A DNA stretch of 46,485 bases from an uncultured Collinsella sp. (GCA_958407995.1 CATYJU010000014.1:1-46485); one strand, 5' to 3'. Positions 8,346 to 17,530 are shown, counted from the first letter of the stretch. Translations and numbers: made by a program. Notes: generated from the letters alone by a model not told the origin.

Positions 8346-9532
8346 TGTCCTTCCAGACGACGTATGGCCCCGATGGACGTCTCCGTGTTGCCATCCTGGG
8401 TTGTACGGGCTCTATCGGCACCCAGGCGCTCGATGTGTGCCGCCAGCATGCCGATCGCCTGCAGGTGACGGCGCTGTCCGTTAACTCCAGTACCTCCGAG
8501 CTCGTTGCCGCTGCCCGCGAGTTCTCGGTTCCGGCGGTTGCCGTGGCCGATGTCGCTCATGGCGATGACGCCGTGCTGCAGGAGTTGCCCGAGGGAACGA
8601 AGCTCGGCGTTGGCGCGCAGGCGGTTTGCGAGCTCGCGCGTCGCGACGATGTCGACTGCGTGCTCGTCGCTATTGTGGGCGCCGCCGGTCTCGAGGCGAG
8701 CCATGCGGCCTTGACCTCGAATAAGCGTCTTGCCCTTGCCAACAAGGAGTCCCTCGTCGTCGGCGGCGACTTGCTTATGCCGTTGGCGCAACCGGGCCAG
8801 CTTATTCCAGTCGACTCTGAGCACTCCGCCATCTACCAGTGCTATCTGGGGGAGAACCCACGCGAGGCTCATTGTATTTGGCTCACCTGCTCGGGCGGTC
8901 CGTTCTTTGGCCGCACCCGCGACGAGCTCGACCGCGTGACGCGTGCCGATGCCCTCGCACATCCCACGTGGGCCATGGGTGCCAAGATCACCATCGACTC
9001 CGCCACCCTCATGAACAAGGGCCTGGAGCGCATTGAGGCCATGCATCTGTTTAACTGCGACCTCGATTTCATTAACGTGGTCGTGCAGCGTCAGTCCAAG
9101 ATTCACTCTATGGTCGAGTTCGCCGACGGCTCCGTGATGGCGCATCTCGGTGCTTCCGACATGCGTATTCCCATCCAGTTCGCGTTCTCGTATCCCGAGC
9201 GTTGGGATACCCCGGCGCCTCGTATCGATTTCCGCGAGCTGGGTCAGCTCACGTTTGATGCTGCCGACATGGATACCTTCCGCTGTCTGGCACTGGCCGA
9301 ACGTGCCGGCAAGACGGGTGGCACCATGCCGTGCGTGCTCAATGCCGCCAACGAGGTCGCCGTCGATGCCTTCCTGCACGATGGCTGCAGCTTTACCGAT
9401 ATCGATCGCATTGTGGAATCCTGCATGGATGCCCACGATATGCAGGCGGTCGATTCGTTTGAGCAGCTTCGCGACATCGATGCATGGGCGCGTGAAAAGG
9501 CTGCGCAGGTGCTCGCCGCAACCCGTTCCTAA
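8345..9532 (+). CDS. dxr: 1-deoxy-D-xylulose 5-phosphate reductoisomerase
   Basis: DXR converts DXP to 2-C-methylerythritol 4-phosphate with NADPH, the committing step of the MEP isoprenoid pathway. The 395-residue protein begins with the NADPH-binding LGCTGSIGTQALDV, and has ANKESLVVGG, the SEHSAIYQC block and DSATLMNKGLE with the metal-binding acidic residues. The ATG overlaps the cdsA stop by one base. IspG, a later enzyme of the same pathway, is two genes downstream, so this operon controls two MEP steps. Confidence 0.97.
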   Translation: MSFQTTYGPDGRLRVAILGCTGSIGTQALDVCRQHADRLQVTALSVNSSTSELVAAAREFSVPAVAVADVAHGDDAVLQELPEGTKLGVGAQAVCELARRDDVDCVLVAIVGAAGLEASHAALTSNKRLALANKESLVVGGDLLMPLAQPGQLIPVDSEHSAIYQCYLGENPREAHCIWLTCSGGPFFGRTRDELDRVTRADALAHPTWAMGAKITIDSATLMNKGLERIEAMHLFNCDLDFINVVVQRQSKIHSMVEFADGSVMAHLGASDMRIPIQFAFSYPERWDTPAPRIDFRELGQLTFDAADMDTFRCLALAERAGKTGGTMPCVLNAANEVAVDAFLHDGCSFTDIDRIVESCMDAHDMQAVDSFEQLRDIDAWAREKAAQVLAATRS

Positions 9533-9557
9533 CCCATAAGGATTGCTTTTTCGTTTT

Positions 9558-10919
9558 ATGGATACTGTTCTGAGCGTTCTCTCATCGGTCTTTTGGGGCC
9601 TGCTGATGCTTTCCGTCCTTGTGTTTTTGCACGAGGGCGGCCACTTTTTGGCGGCGCGTGCCTGCGGCGTCCGTGTGACCGAGTTCTTTTTGGGCCTGCC
9701 GTGTCGCTTTGACATCCATCACACGTCACGTCGCATTGGAACCAAGTTTGGCGTGACCCCGCTGCTGCTGGGTGGCTACGCTGCCATCTGCGGGATGGAT
9801 CCGACCGACGTCTCGTGCGCCGATCGCGTGCTCGCGGCTATCTATCGTCATGGTCGCGTGACCGTGGCCGACCTTGCCGCCGAGCTCGAGCTATCCGAGG
9901 AGGTTGTGCTCGAGGCATGCGCCTTGCTCTTGGGTTGGGGCTCTATCGCGCCTTGGTATGAGGAAGGGGAGAAGCCCTCGCCGAGCTACTATCCCACCAA
10001 GTATCAGACGCTGCCACGAGATGCGGCGGGTTACACCACCTTTGACGGCCGCCGTTTCGATCGAGAGCATGCGACTACCGAGGGCGATGTGTGGGAGCTG
10101 CCGTGCGGCGAGGCCGAGTTCCTTGCACAAGAGCGTTCGCACACCTATCTTGGCCAGGGCTTTCTCAAGCGCGCCTTTATGCTGCTCGCGGGCATTCTCG
10201 TCAATATCCTGACGGGCTTTTTGCTGCTTATGAGCATCTACTCTATTGCGGGTGTCACCGTGCCGATGGATACCAACGTGATCGGTCAGGTTGACGAGGG
10301 GTCTATTGCCGCCAAGGCGGGTATCGAGGGCGGCGACGCGATCCTTTCGGTTGACGGAGTATCGTGCTCTACCTGGATGGACGTTTACGATGCCATCGGC
10401 AAGACCGCCGGTAAGGACGATATCGCCATTGAGTATGAGCGCGACGGCAAGCAGCATTCGACCTCGGTTGCGCTCAAAGAGGACGAGCGCCTAGGTGTGT
10501 ATGCCTCTACGCAGGTGGTTCGTTTAGACCCCATCACGTCGGCTCGCCTTTCGTTCTCCTATGTCGTGCAGACAGCGGAGGGCGTGATGCGCCTGCTCCA
10601 GCCGCAGCATACGATGGAGATTCTCGATCAGTCTTCTTCGATCGTGGGCATTAGCGTTATGTCCTCACAGGCTGCTGCTGCCGGCCCTGCCACGTTCCTT
10701 TCGTTTGCCGCCCTCATTTCGTTCTCGCTTGGCTTTATGAACCTGCTGCCCATCCCACCACTCGATGGCGGCAAGCTGGTCATCGAGATCATTCAAAAGA
10801 TTGCTGGCCGCGAGCTTCCGCTCAAGGTCCAGACGATCGTGAGCTATGTGGGCATCGCGCTCTTTGCGCTGCTGTTTGTCTATATGCTTCGTTCCGACGT
10901 CCTTCGATTTATTCTGTAG
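9558..10919 (+). CDS. rseP: RseP-type site-2 metalloprotease with an inserted cytosolic domain
   Basis: An intramembrane zinc protease (M50B) that cleaves membrane-bound substrates such as anti-sigma factors. It has the zinc motif HEGGH (25-29) in the first membrane helix, GGY (72-74), a PDZ domain at about 230-310 and the second active-site motif NLLPIPPLDGG (395-405). Between GGY and the second membrane helix (about 200-225) lies an unusual insertion of about 110 residues. Its first part (84-135) reads like a winged helix (RVTVADLAAELELSEEVV); the rest is polar and rich in Tyr and Pro. The start is uncertain: ATG 9558 lies 15 bases after AAGGA, and a TTG at 9543 directly abuts it. It sits between dxr and ispG, the usual place. 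Confidence 0.9.
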   Translation: MDTVLSVLSSVFWGLLMLSVLVFLHEGGHFLAARACGVRVTEFFLGLPCRFDIHHTSRRIGTKFGVTPLLLGGYAAICGMDPTDVSCADRVLAAIYRHGRVTVADLAAELELSEEVVLEACALLLGWGSIAPWYEEGEKPSPSYYPTKYQTLPRDAAGYTTFDGRRFDREHATTEGDVWELPCGEAEFLAQERSHTYLGQGFLKRAFMLLAGILVNILTGFLLLMSIYSIAGVTVPMDTNVIGQVDEGSIAAKAGIEGGDAILSVDGVSCSTWMDVYDAIGKTAGKDDIAIEYERDGKQHSTSVALKEDERLGVYASTQVVRLDPITSARLSFSYVVQTAEGVMRLLQPQHTMEILDQSSSIVGISVMSSQAAAAGPATFLSFAALISFSLGFMNLLPIPPLDGGKLVIEIIQKIAGRELPLKVQTIVSYVGIALFALLFVYMLRSDVLRFIL

Positions 10920-10932
10920 GGGAGTGTTTGGA

Positions 10933-12015
10933 TTGTCTTTATCCCATCCTTTGCCTCGCGAGTTGACGCGCCCCGTGTTTGTGGGCGACGTGCAGATGGG
11001 TGGCGGCGCTCCGGTGGTGGTTCAGTCCATGACCTGCACCGATACCGCCGACGCCCAGGCAACGCTTGCGCAAGTGCGTGCGCTTGCCCAGGCGGGTTGT
11101 GATGTTGTGCGCGTGAGTGTGCCCACCGAGGCCGCGCTCGAGGGTTTCCGCACCATCTGTGCCGAGTCTCCGGTGCCGATTGTCGCCGATATCCACTTTA
11201 ACCATAAGCTCGCCATTGGTGCCGTTGAGGCCGGTGCTGCCAAGCTGCGCATCAATCCCGGCAATATCGGCGATTGGGCTAAGGTTGACGCGGTGATCGA
11301 TGCTGCGGGCGCCGCGGGCTGTGCGATTCGCATCGGCGTGAACGCTGGCTCGCTCGAGCAGGATATCGCCGAGCGCGATGACCTGACGCAGCCCGAAAAG
11401 CTCGTGATGTCGAGCGAGCGTTTCGTCAAACATTTTGAGGATCGCGGTTTTACCAATATCGTGCTTTCCGCCAAGGCCCATAGCGTGACCACGACGCTCG
11501 ACACCTATCGTGCGCTGTCGCGTGAAATCCCCCATGTTCCTCTTCATCTGGGCGTGACGGAGGCCGGAACCAAACTCCAGGGCACCATTAAGAGCTCTGT
11601 GGGCTTGGGTATTCTGCTTTCCGAGGGCATTGGCGACACCATGCGCGTCTCGCTTACGGCCGATCCGGTCGAGGAGCCGCCGGTCGCCTGGGGTATCTTG
11701 CAGTCACTCGGTCTTCGCCGCCGTGGTCCCGAGATCGTTTCGTGCCCCACGTGCGCTCGCTGCCAGGTCAACCTCATTCCTATCGCCGAGGAGGTCACCG
11801 AGCGGCTTAAGAACTACTCCGCGCCGCTTTCGATCGCCGTTATGGGATGTGCGGTCAATGGCCCCGGCGAGGCCTCTGACGCCGACTTGGGTGTTGCCTG
11901 CGGACGAGGCCAGGGCCTGCTCTTTTCGCACGGCCAGATCATTGGTAAAGTAGCTGAGGACCAAATTGTCGACGCGCTTATGGCCGAGGTCGACAAGCTT
12001 ATTGAGGAGAAATAA
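10933..12015 (+). CDS. ispG: 4-hydroxy-3-methylbut-2-en-1-yl diphosphate synthase (flavodoxin or ferredoxin)
   Basis: IspG (GcpE) converts methylerythritol cyclodiphosphate to HMBPP using a [4Fe-4S] cluster. The 360-residue protein has the N-terminal TIM-barrel segment VQSMTCTDT, and the cluster ligands in SCPTCARC plus the MGCAVNGPGEASDADLG block. The TTG start at 10933 has AGGGGAG at 10918-10924 with eight bases of spacing; a GTG at 10924 lies in that site. An upstream in-frame extension overlaps rseP and is rejected. It is coupled to proS, whose ATG directly follows the stop. Confidence 0.95.
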   Translation: MSLSHPLPRELTRPVFVGDVQMGGGAPVVVQSMTCTDTADAQATLAQVRALAQAGCDVVRVSVPTEAALEGFRTICAESPVPIVADIHFNHKLAIGAVEAGAAKLRINPGNIGDWAKVDAVIDAAGAAGCAIRIGVNAGSLEQDIAERDDLTQPEKLVMSSERFVKHFEDRGFTNIVLSAKAHSVTTTLDTYRALSREIPHVPLHLGVTEAGTKLQGTIKSSVGLGILLSEGIGDTMRVSLTADPVEEPPVAWGILQSLGLRRRGPEIVSCPTCARCQVNLIPIAEEVTERLKNYSAPLSIAVMGCAVNGPGEASDADLGVACGRGQGLLFSHGQIIGKVAEDQIVDALMAEVDKLIEEK

Positions 12016-13737
12016 ATGACTCGAGCAATGTATATGTCTAAGCTGTATGCTCCGACGCTCAAAGAGGATCCGGCTGACGCCGAGCTTGCGAGCCATCGCC
12101 TGCTGCTTCGTGCCGGCATGATTCGCAAGGAGGCCGCCGGTCTCTATTCCTATCTGCCGCTCGCGTGGCGCTCGATTCGCAAGATCGAGAACATAGTGCG
12201 CGACGAGATGGATGCTGCCGGCGCCCAGGAGCTCATGATGCCCATCATGGTCGATGCCGAGCTGTGGCGTGAGTCCGGCCGTATCGATGCGTATGGCAAG
12301 GAGCTTGTGCGCTTTGATGACCGCCACGGCCGTGAGTTCGTGCTCGGACCCACGCATGAGGAGACCGTGACTGCCCTGGTGCGCAATGAGCTGCGTTCCT
12401 ACAAGCAGCTGCCGGTGAATCTCTATCACATCCAGGACAAGTTCCGTGATGAGTTCCGTCCCCGCTTTGGCCTGATGCGCGGTCGCGAGTTCATCATGAA
12501 GGACGCCTACAGCTTCTCCGCCACGCAGGAGAGCCTGCAGGAGGAGTACGACAAGATGAAGCAGGCGTACGCCAATATCTGCGAGCGCTGCTACATCAAG
12601 GCCCTGCCCGTCGTCGCCGATTCCGGCGAGATCGGTGGCGATACCTCCGTCGAGTACATGGCTCTGGCCGACGCCGGCGAGGCTTCGCTCGTCTACTGCG
12701 ACGATTGCGGCTTTGCTGCCGATGACGAGGCGGCAAGCACTAAGGTTGTCGTGACCGAGGGCCCCGGCGACGGCACGCTCACCAAGGTCGAGACTCCGGG
12801 TATGGGCACCATCGAGGCCGTTGCCGAGTTCTTTGGTTTCCCCGAGAACGGCACGCGCAAGTCCCTGGCTCTGATCGATGCCGAGGGCAAGCCGGTTGTG
12901 GCCATCGTTCCGGGCGATCACGAGCTCAACGACTGCAAGGCCGAGCATGTCTTTGGCAAGGGCTACCGCATGATGACCGATGAGGAGCTCCAGACCTACG
13001 GTCTGCACAAGGGCTTTATCGGGCCGGTCAACCTACCCGAGGGCATTCGTCTGGTCTGCGACGAGAGCCTGCGTGAGTCCAAGCAGTGGGCCTGCGGTGC
13101 CAACGAGGTCGACTATCACTTTACCGGCGCCTGCCCCGAGCGCGACTTTACCGTCGACGAGTGGGCCGACCTGGTCACCGTCGTTGCCGGCGATCCCTGC
13201 CCGCACTGCGGCAAGCCGCTTTCCGCTGCCCGCGGTATCGAGGTCTCCCAGGTCTTCCAGCTGGGCACCAAGTATTCCGAGGCCATGGGTGCCACCTTTA
13301 TGGACGAGGACGGCAAGGAGAAGTCGCTCATCATGGGTTGCTACGGTGTGGGCGTGTCCCGCTCGCTCGCTGCCGTCGTGGAGCAGCACAACGACGAGCA
13401 CGGTATCGTCTGGCCGGTCTCCGTTGCCCCGTACGAGGTCGCGGTGATTCCACTCGACCCCAAGAAGGAGGAGTGCGCTACCGTTTGCGACCAAATCGTT
13501 GAGGCTCTGTGCGCCGAGGGTATCGAGGTTGTCGTCGATGACCGTGACGAGCGTCCCGGCTTTAAGTTTGCCGACAACGACCTTATGGGCTTCCCGTATC
13601 AGGTGATTCTGGGCAAGCGCGGTCTTAAGAATGGCACCGTTGAGCTCAAGGACCGTGCTACGGGCGAGCGCGAGGACGTGGCAATCGATGAGGTCGTCGC
13701 CAAGGTTGCCGAGCTTGTGAAGGCAGCACGCCGTTAA
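12016..13737 (+). CDS. proS: Prolyl-tRNA synthetase, bacterial type with editing domain
   Basis: ProRS charges tRNA-Pro. The 573-residue protein has class II motif 1 and the motif 2 region FRDEFRPRFGLMRGREFIMKDAYSF, motif 3 (about 435-465, MGCYGVGVSR) and the C-terminal anticodon-binding domain. Between motifs 2 and 3, about 220-400, lies the INS editing domain of the YbaK fold that removes mischarged alanine. ATG 12016 immediately follows the ispG stop and has GAGGAG at 12004-12009. It is the last gene of the run that starts at pyrH; a strong terminator follows at 13767. Confidence 0.97.
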   Translation: MTRAMYMSKLYAPTLKEDPADAELASHRLLLRAGMIRKEAAGLYSYLPLAWRSIRKIENIVRDEMDAAGAQELMMPIMVDAELWRESGRIDAYGKELVRFDDRHGREFVLGPTHEETVTALVRNELRSYKQLPVNLYHIQDKFRDEFRPRFGLMRGREFIMKDAYSFSATQESLQEEYDKMKQAYANICERCYIKALPVVADSGEIGGDTSVEYMALADAGEASLVYCDDCGFAADDEAASTKVVVTEGPGDGTLTKVETPGMGTIEAVAEFFGFPENGTRKSLALIDAEGKPVVAIVPGDHELNDCKAEHVFGKGYRMMTDEELQTYGLHKGFIGPVNLPEGIRLVCDESLRESKQWACGANEVDYHFTGACPERDFTVDEWADLVTVVAGDPCPHCGKPLSAARGIEVSQVFQLGTKYSEAMGATFMDEDGKEKSLIMGCYGVGVSRSLAAVVEQHNDEHGIVWPVSVAPYEVAVIPLDPKKEECATVCDQIVEALCAEGIEVVVDDRDERPGFKFADNDLMGFPYQVILGKRGLKNGTVELKDRATGEREDVAIDEVVAKVAELVKAARR

Positions 13738-13766
13738 TCGAGCACGCTGCATTTGGTGCACTTACG

Positions 13767-13810
13767 AAGCGGCCCTGCGTCTCTCAAGTTAGAGATGCAG
13801 GGCCGCTTTT
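13767..13810 (+). terminator. Intrinsic terminator after proS
   Basis: AAGCGGCCCTGC (13767-13778) pairs with GCAGGGCCGCTT (13797-13808), the stem being extended by TCTCT/AGAGA around a short loop, followed by TTTT. It ends the pyrH-proS run. Confidence 0.9.
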
Positions 13811-13832
13811 GCATAAAGGATCTTTATAGTTA

Positions 13833-13876
13833 AAAGGAAAACCCCACAGCCCATATGAGCTGCGGGGTTTCCCTTT
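13833..13876 (-). terminator. Terminator after the adhE-kinase unit
   Basis: A near-perfect inverted repeat built on AACCCC.CAGC and GCTG.GGGGTT. On the minus strand the stem is followed by TTTTCCTTTT, so it fits as the terminator of the minus-strand kinase gene. It may also act as a backup for proS in the other direction. Confidence 0.75.
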
Positions 13877-13908
13877 GTGCCTCCGATGCGAAATGAATCG
13901 CTCAGATA

Positions 13909-14673
13909 TTACTGATAATCGACGACGTCGATCCAGTTCTTCAGGAACTCATCGTTCACGTTGCGCTTACGAGCGAGCTCGGAAGCGGCGACGATGCTCG
14001 TCCACTGACGCACGACCTGCATGGGCATGTCGGCGCGGTCGCAGTAGAGCTCCAGGTAGGCCTCGGCCTGATCCTTGCTGTTGAGGGCAAAGAGCAGGTA
14101 AGTGGTGGCAACGTCGGCAGCAGGGGAGCCCTGGGTAGCGTGTGCCCAGTCGCACACATAGAGCTGGCCGTCGTCACCGACGATGACGTTGGAGGGGTTG
14201 AAGTCGCCGTGGCAGACCTTGAACTCCTTGGTCATACCGTCCAGACGCTCCTGAAGGTTGTAGCGCGTGGTGGCATTGAGCTGATCGAGGCTGTCGATCA
14301 TGCGGGCGAACTTGTCGCGCTGACGGTTGAGCAGCGGGGAGGTGTAGCCGTGGATCTCGATCTGGAGGTCGACGAACATCTCGAGGTACTCACCAAAGCG
14401 CTGGGGCTCAGCAGTCATCTTCTCGGCAAGGGTGGTGCCCGGAACCTTCTCGGTCACGAGTGCCCAGCCGTTGGCGTTCTCGAGCTGAGAAACCTCGAGA
14501 GCCTTGGGGCTGCGGATGCCGCACTCATTGATGCGGGCAAGATTCAAAGCCTCGTTGAACACGTCGGAGACGGGCTTGGTCTCGTTAAAGACCTTGACGA
14601 TCTTGTCGCCCAGGTCGTAAACGACCTTGTTGCCGCGACGGACGAGCTCGGTCTTGGAATCGGGGAGCAGCAT
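13909..14673 (-). CDS. Aminoglycoside/choline-kinase-like phosphotransferase (APH fold), substrate unknown
   Basis: A 254-residue kinase of the APH/ChoK/fructosamine-kinase superfamily. It has the catalytic loop CHGDFNPSNV (154-163; Asp157, Asn162), the metal-binding Asp175 (CDWAH), and a probable ATP-binding lysine in KIVKVF (24-29). The active-site set is complete. The substrate cannot be read from the sequence; an antibiotic-resistance role is only one of several options. The ATG at 14673 has GAAAGG eight bases upstream. It lies 87 bases after adhE on the same strand, separated by a GC-rich hairpin, and may be cotranscribed with it. A terminator follows at 13833-13876. Confidence 0.8.
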   Translation of the reverse strand: MLLPDSKTELVRRGNKVVYDLGDKIVKVFNETKPVSDVFNEALNLARINECGIRSPKALEVSQLENANGWALVTEKVPGTTLAEKMTAEPQRFGEYLEMFVDLQIEIHGYTSPLLNRQRDKFARMIDSLDQLNATTRYNLQERLDGMTKEFKVCHGDFNPSNVIVGDDGQLYVCDWAHATQGSPAADVATTYLLFALNSKDQAEAYLELYCDRADMPMQVVRQWTSIVAASELARKRNVNDEFLKNWIDVVDYQ

Positions 14674-14707
14674 GATTGCATCCTTTCAACGATGCGATAG
14701 AAGCAAC

Positions 14708-14741
14708 GGCGGGGGCGTGCGTACACCCGTGCACCCCCGCC
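14708..14741 (-). other. GC-rich hairpin between adhE and the kinase gene
   Basis: GGCGGGGG (14708-14715) pairs with CCCCCGCC (14734-14741), with a further short stem inside. There is no T-run after it on the minus strand, so it is a poor intrinsic terminator. It could reduce read-through or protect the 3' end of the adhE message. Confidence 0.5.
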
Positions 14742-14760
14742 GCAAATAACCGTGCTAAAA

Positions 14761-17409
14761 CTAGCAGACGGCGTAGTCCTGGGGCTCGCGGCCGTAGTAG
14801 GCGTCCAGGTAGAGCTCCTTGATCTCGCTCATGAGCGGGTAGCGCGGGTTAGCGCCGGTGCACTGGTCGTTGAATGCCTGCTCGGTCATCTCGTCGAGGG
14901 TGTCGAGGAAGTACTGCTCGTCAACACCGTAGTCGGCGATGGTCTTCTTGACGCCGATGAAGTCCTTGAGCTCCTCGAGCTTCGTGATGAAGTTCTCGAA
15001 GACCTCCTTGTCATCCTTGCCCTCGATGCCGCAGTACTTGGCCATCTCGGCGTAGTTGTGCAGCGCGTTGGGGTAAGGATACTGGGAGAACGTGCCCATC
15101 TTGACGGGAGCCTCGGCGGCGTTGTAGCGCATAACGCGGGTCAGGATGACGGCGTTGGCGAGACCGTGGGGCAGGTGATGGAAAGCGCCGAGCTTGTGGG
15201 CCATAGAGTGGTTGAGGCCCAGGAAGGCGTTGGCGAAGGCCATACCGGCCATGCAGGAGGCGTTGTGCATCTCCTCGCGGGCATGCGGGTCCTTGGCGCC
15301 GTTCGTGAAGCTGGAGGGCAGGTTCTCGAAGACGAGCTTAGCAGCGCGCTCGGAGAGGCCCTTGGTGTAGTCGGAAGCCATGATGGAGACGTAGGACTCG
15401 ATGGCGTGGGTCATGACGTCGATGCCGGAGGCAGCGGTCAGGCCGCGCGGGGCGGTCATGCAGTTGTCGGCGTCGACGATAGCCATGTTGGGGAGCAGCG
15501 CGTAGTCGGCGAGCGGCCACTTGATGCCGGTCTCCTTGTCGGTGATGATGGCGAACGGCGTGCACTCGGAGCCGGTACCCGAAGAGGTCGGGACGGCAAC
15601 GAAGTAGGCCTTCTTGCCCATCTCGGGGAAGGTGAAGATACGCTTGCGGATGTCCATGAAGTCCATGGCCATGTCCTCAAACTTGCACTCGGGGTGCTCG
15701 TACATCATCCACATGATCTTGCCGGCGTCCATAGCGGAGCCACCGCCGACGGCGATGATGACGTCCGGCTCAAAGAGAGCCATCTGCTTGGCGCCGCGAC
15801 GTGCGCACTGCAGCGACGGATCGGGCTCGACGTCGTAGAAGCAGTCGTGGGCGATGCCCATCTCGTCGAGCTTGGCCTCGATGGCGCGGGTGTTGCCATT
15901 CTTGAAGAGGAACTGGTCGGTGACGATGAAAGCGCGCTTCTTGCCCATGACGGTACCGAGCTCGTCGAGGGCGACGGGCGTGGAACCCTTCTTGAAGTAG
16001 ACCTTCTCGGGAGCGCGGAACCACAGCATGTTCTCACGGCGCTCGGCCACAGTCTTAACGTTGATCAAGTGCTTCACCCCAACGTTCTCGGAGACGGAGT
16101 TGCCGCCCCAGGAGCCGCAGCCCAGGGTCAGAGACGGCTTCATGCCAAAGTTGTACAGGTCACCGATGCCGCCGTGCGAAGACGGGGTGTTGATGACGAT
16201 GCGGCAGGCCTTCATGACGTGCTCGAACAAGCTGATCTTCTCGGCCTGGGCGGGGTGCACGTACAGAGAGGCGGTGTGGCCCGGGCCACCGGCGAGCACC
16301 AGGTGCTCGGCCTTGTCGACGGCCTCCTGGAAGTCTTTGGCGTGATACATGGCCAGAACCGGGGAGAGCTTCTCGTGGGAGAACTCCTCCTTGGCGGGGT
16401 CAGTGGAGGTGACCTCGGCGATCAGGATCTTGGTCTTGGCGGGAACCTCGATGCCGGCGAGCTCGGCGATCTTGGCGGCAGCCATGCCGGGGATGCGGTG
16501 ATCGAGAGCGCCGTTCTTGAACATGGCGGCACGCAGGGCCTCCATCTCGGCACCCTGCTTGACGAAGTAGCAGCCGCGCTTCTGGAACTCGGCCTTGACC
16601 TGGTCATAGATGGTGTCGATGACGGTCACGGACTGCTCGGAAGCGCAGATCATGCCGTTGTCGAAGGTCTTGGAGTGGATGATGGAGTTGACGGCGAGCA
16701 ACACGTCGGCGGTGTCGTCGATGACGACCGGGGTGTTACCGGCGCCAACGCCCAGGGCGGGCTTGCCCGAGGAGTAGGCGGCCTTGACCATGCCCGGGCC
16801 ACCGGTGGCGAGGATGATGTCGACATCGCGCATGACCATGTTGGTCAGCTCGATGGAGGGGACATCGACCCAGCCGATGATGCCCTCGGGAGCGCCGGCC
16901 TTGACGGCGGCGTCAAGCACGAGCTTGGCGGCGGCGATGGTGCACTTGGCGGCAGCCGGGTGCGGGGAGATGATGATGGCGTTGCGGGTCTTCAGGCTGA
17001 TCAGCGTCTTGAAGATCGCGGTGGAGGTGGGGTTGGTCGTCGGGATGACGGCGCCCACGATGCCGATGGGCTCGGCGATCTTGGTGATGCCGTAAGCCTC
17101 GTCGCGCTCCAGGACACCACAGGTCTTGGTGTTCTTGTAAGCGTTGTAGATGTACTCTGCGGCGTAGTGGTTCTTGATGACCTTGTCCTCAAGAACGCCG
17201 CGGCCGGTCTCCTCGATGGCCATCTTCGCCAACGGGATACGAGCCTTGTTGGCGGCCATGGCGGCCTCATAGAAGATCTTGTCGACCTGCTCCTGCGTGT
17301 ACGTAGCAAAAAGCGCCTGGGCCTCTCGCATCTGAGCGAGCTTAGCCTCAAGCGCCTCTACGTTGTCCACAATTGCGGGAGTAGTGTTTTCCGGTGACTT
17401 TTTCACCAT
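14761..17409 (-). CDS. adhE: Bifunctional acetaldehyde-CoA/alcohol dehydrogenase
   Basis: AdhE reduces acetyl-CoA to acetaldehyde and then ethanol, regenerating NAD+ in fermentation; family members form spirosomes. The 882-residue protein has the aldehyde dehydrogenase half (about 1-445) with catalytic Cys255 in NGMICASEQS. The iron-dependent alcohol dehydrogenase half (about 455-870) has GGGSAMDAGK (555-564) and iron ligands Asp664, His668, His734 and His748, which line up with those of E. coli AdhE. The start has the AAGGAGA ribosome-binding site upstream. The gene runs opposite to the surrounding core genes and has its own promoter and palindromic operators. It is followed by a kinase gene. 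Confidence 0.98.
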   Translation of the reverse strand: MVKKSPENTTPAIVDNVEALEAKLAQMREAQALFATYTQEQVDKIFYEAAMAANKARIPLAKMAIEETGRGVLEDKVIKNHYAAEYIYNAYKNTKTCGVLERDEAYGITKIAEPIGIVGAVIPTTNPTSTAIFKTLISLKTRNAIIISPHPAAAKCTIAAAKLVLDAAVKAGAPEGIIGWVDVPSIELTNMVMRDVDIILATGGPGMVKAAYSSGKPALGVGAGNTPVVIDDTADVLLAVNSIIHSKTFDNGMICASEQSVTVIDTIYDQVKAEFQKRGCYFVKQGAEMEALRAAMFKNGALDHRIPGMAAAKIAELAGIEVPAKTKILIAEVTSTDPAKEEFSHEKLSPVLAMYHAKDFQEAVDKAEHLVLAGGPGHTASLYVHPAQAEKISLFEHVMKACRIVINTPSSHGGIGDLYNFGMKPSLTLGCGSWGGNSVSENVGVKHLINVKTVAERRENMLWFRAPEKVYFKKGSTPVALDELGTVMGKKRAFIVTDQFLFKNGNTRAIEAKLDEMGIAHDCFYDVEPDPSLQCARRGAKQMALFEPDVIIAVGGGSAMDAGKIMWMMYEHPECKFEDMAMDFMDIRKRIFTFPEMGKKAYFVAVPTSSGTGSECTPFAIITDKETGIKWPLADYALLPNMAIVDADNCMTAPRGLTAASGIDVMTHAIESYVSIMASDYTKGLSERAAKLVFENLPSSFTNGAKDPHAREEMHNASCMAGMAFANAFLGLNHSMAHKLGAFHHLPHGLANAVILTRVMRYNAAEAPVKMGTFSQYPYPNALHNYAEMAKYCGIEGKDDKEVFENFITKLEELKDFIGVKKTIADYGVDEQYFLDTLDEMTEQAFNDQCTGANPRYPLMSEIKELYLDAYYGREPQDYAVC

Positions 17410-17449
17410 TTGTGTCTCCTTGCGATCGGAGATTTACCCTACGCCTTGC

Positions 17450-17458
17450 ATGATAGCA
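17450..17458 (-). promoter_or_regulatory. Candidate extended -10 promoter of adhE
   Basis: On the minus strand, TGCTATCAT, with TATCAT at 17455-17450 preceded by TGC. It is about 40 bases from the adhE start codon. There is no clear -35. The palindromic pair at 17503-17530 lies about 50 bases upstream of it. Confidence 0.45.
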
Positions 17459-17502
17459 AGAAATTATTCGGCGAACGGTCAGATTCCTGTAAAAGGCACA
17501 CT

Positions 17503-17530
17503 AAAACGCTTCAATTAAATGAAACGTTTT
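17503..17530. promoter_or_regulatory. Paired palindromic operator upstream of adhE
   Basis: A 28-bp imperfect palindrome (12 of 14 positions match per half) made of two inverted copies of TGAARCGTTTTA. The copies are TGAAACGTTTTA on the plus strand (17520-17531) and TGAAGCGTTTTA on the minus strand (17513-17502). Each copy has the central CG flanked by AA and TT that is typical of LacI/CcpA-family operators. The site lies upstream of the adhE -10. The regulator is not in this window. Confidence 0.5.

Noticed and set aside
14752..17397. An 881-codon open frame on the plus strand opposite adhE
   Set aside because: It is an antisense shadow of a high-GC gene, rich in Val, Leu, Gly and Asp with no domain; the minus-strand adhE explains the bases fully.
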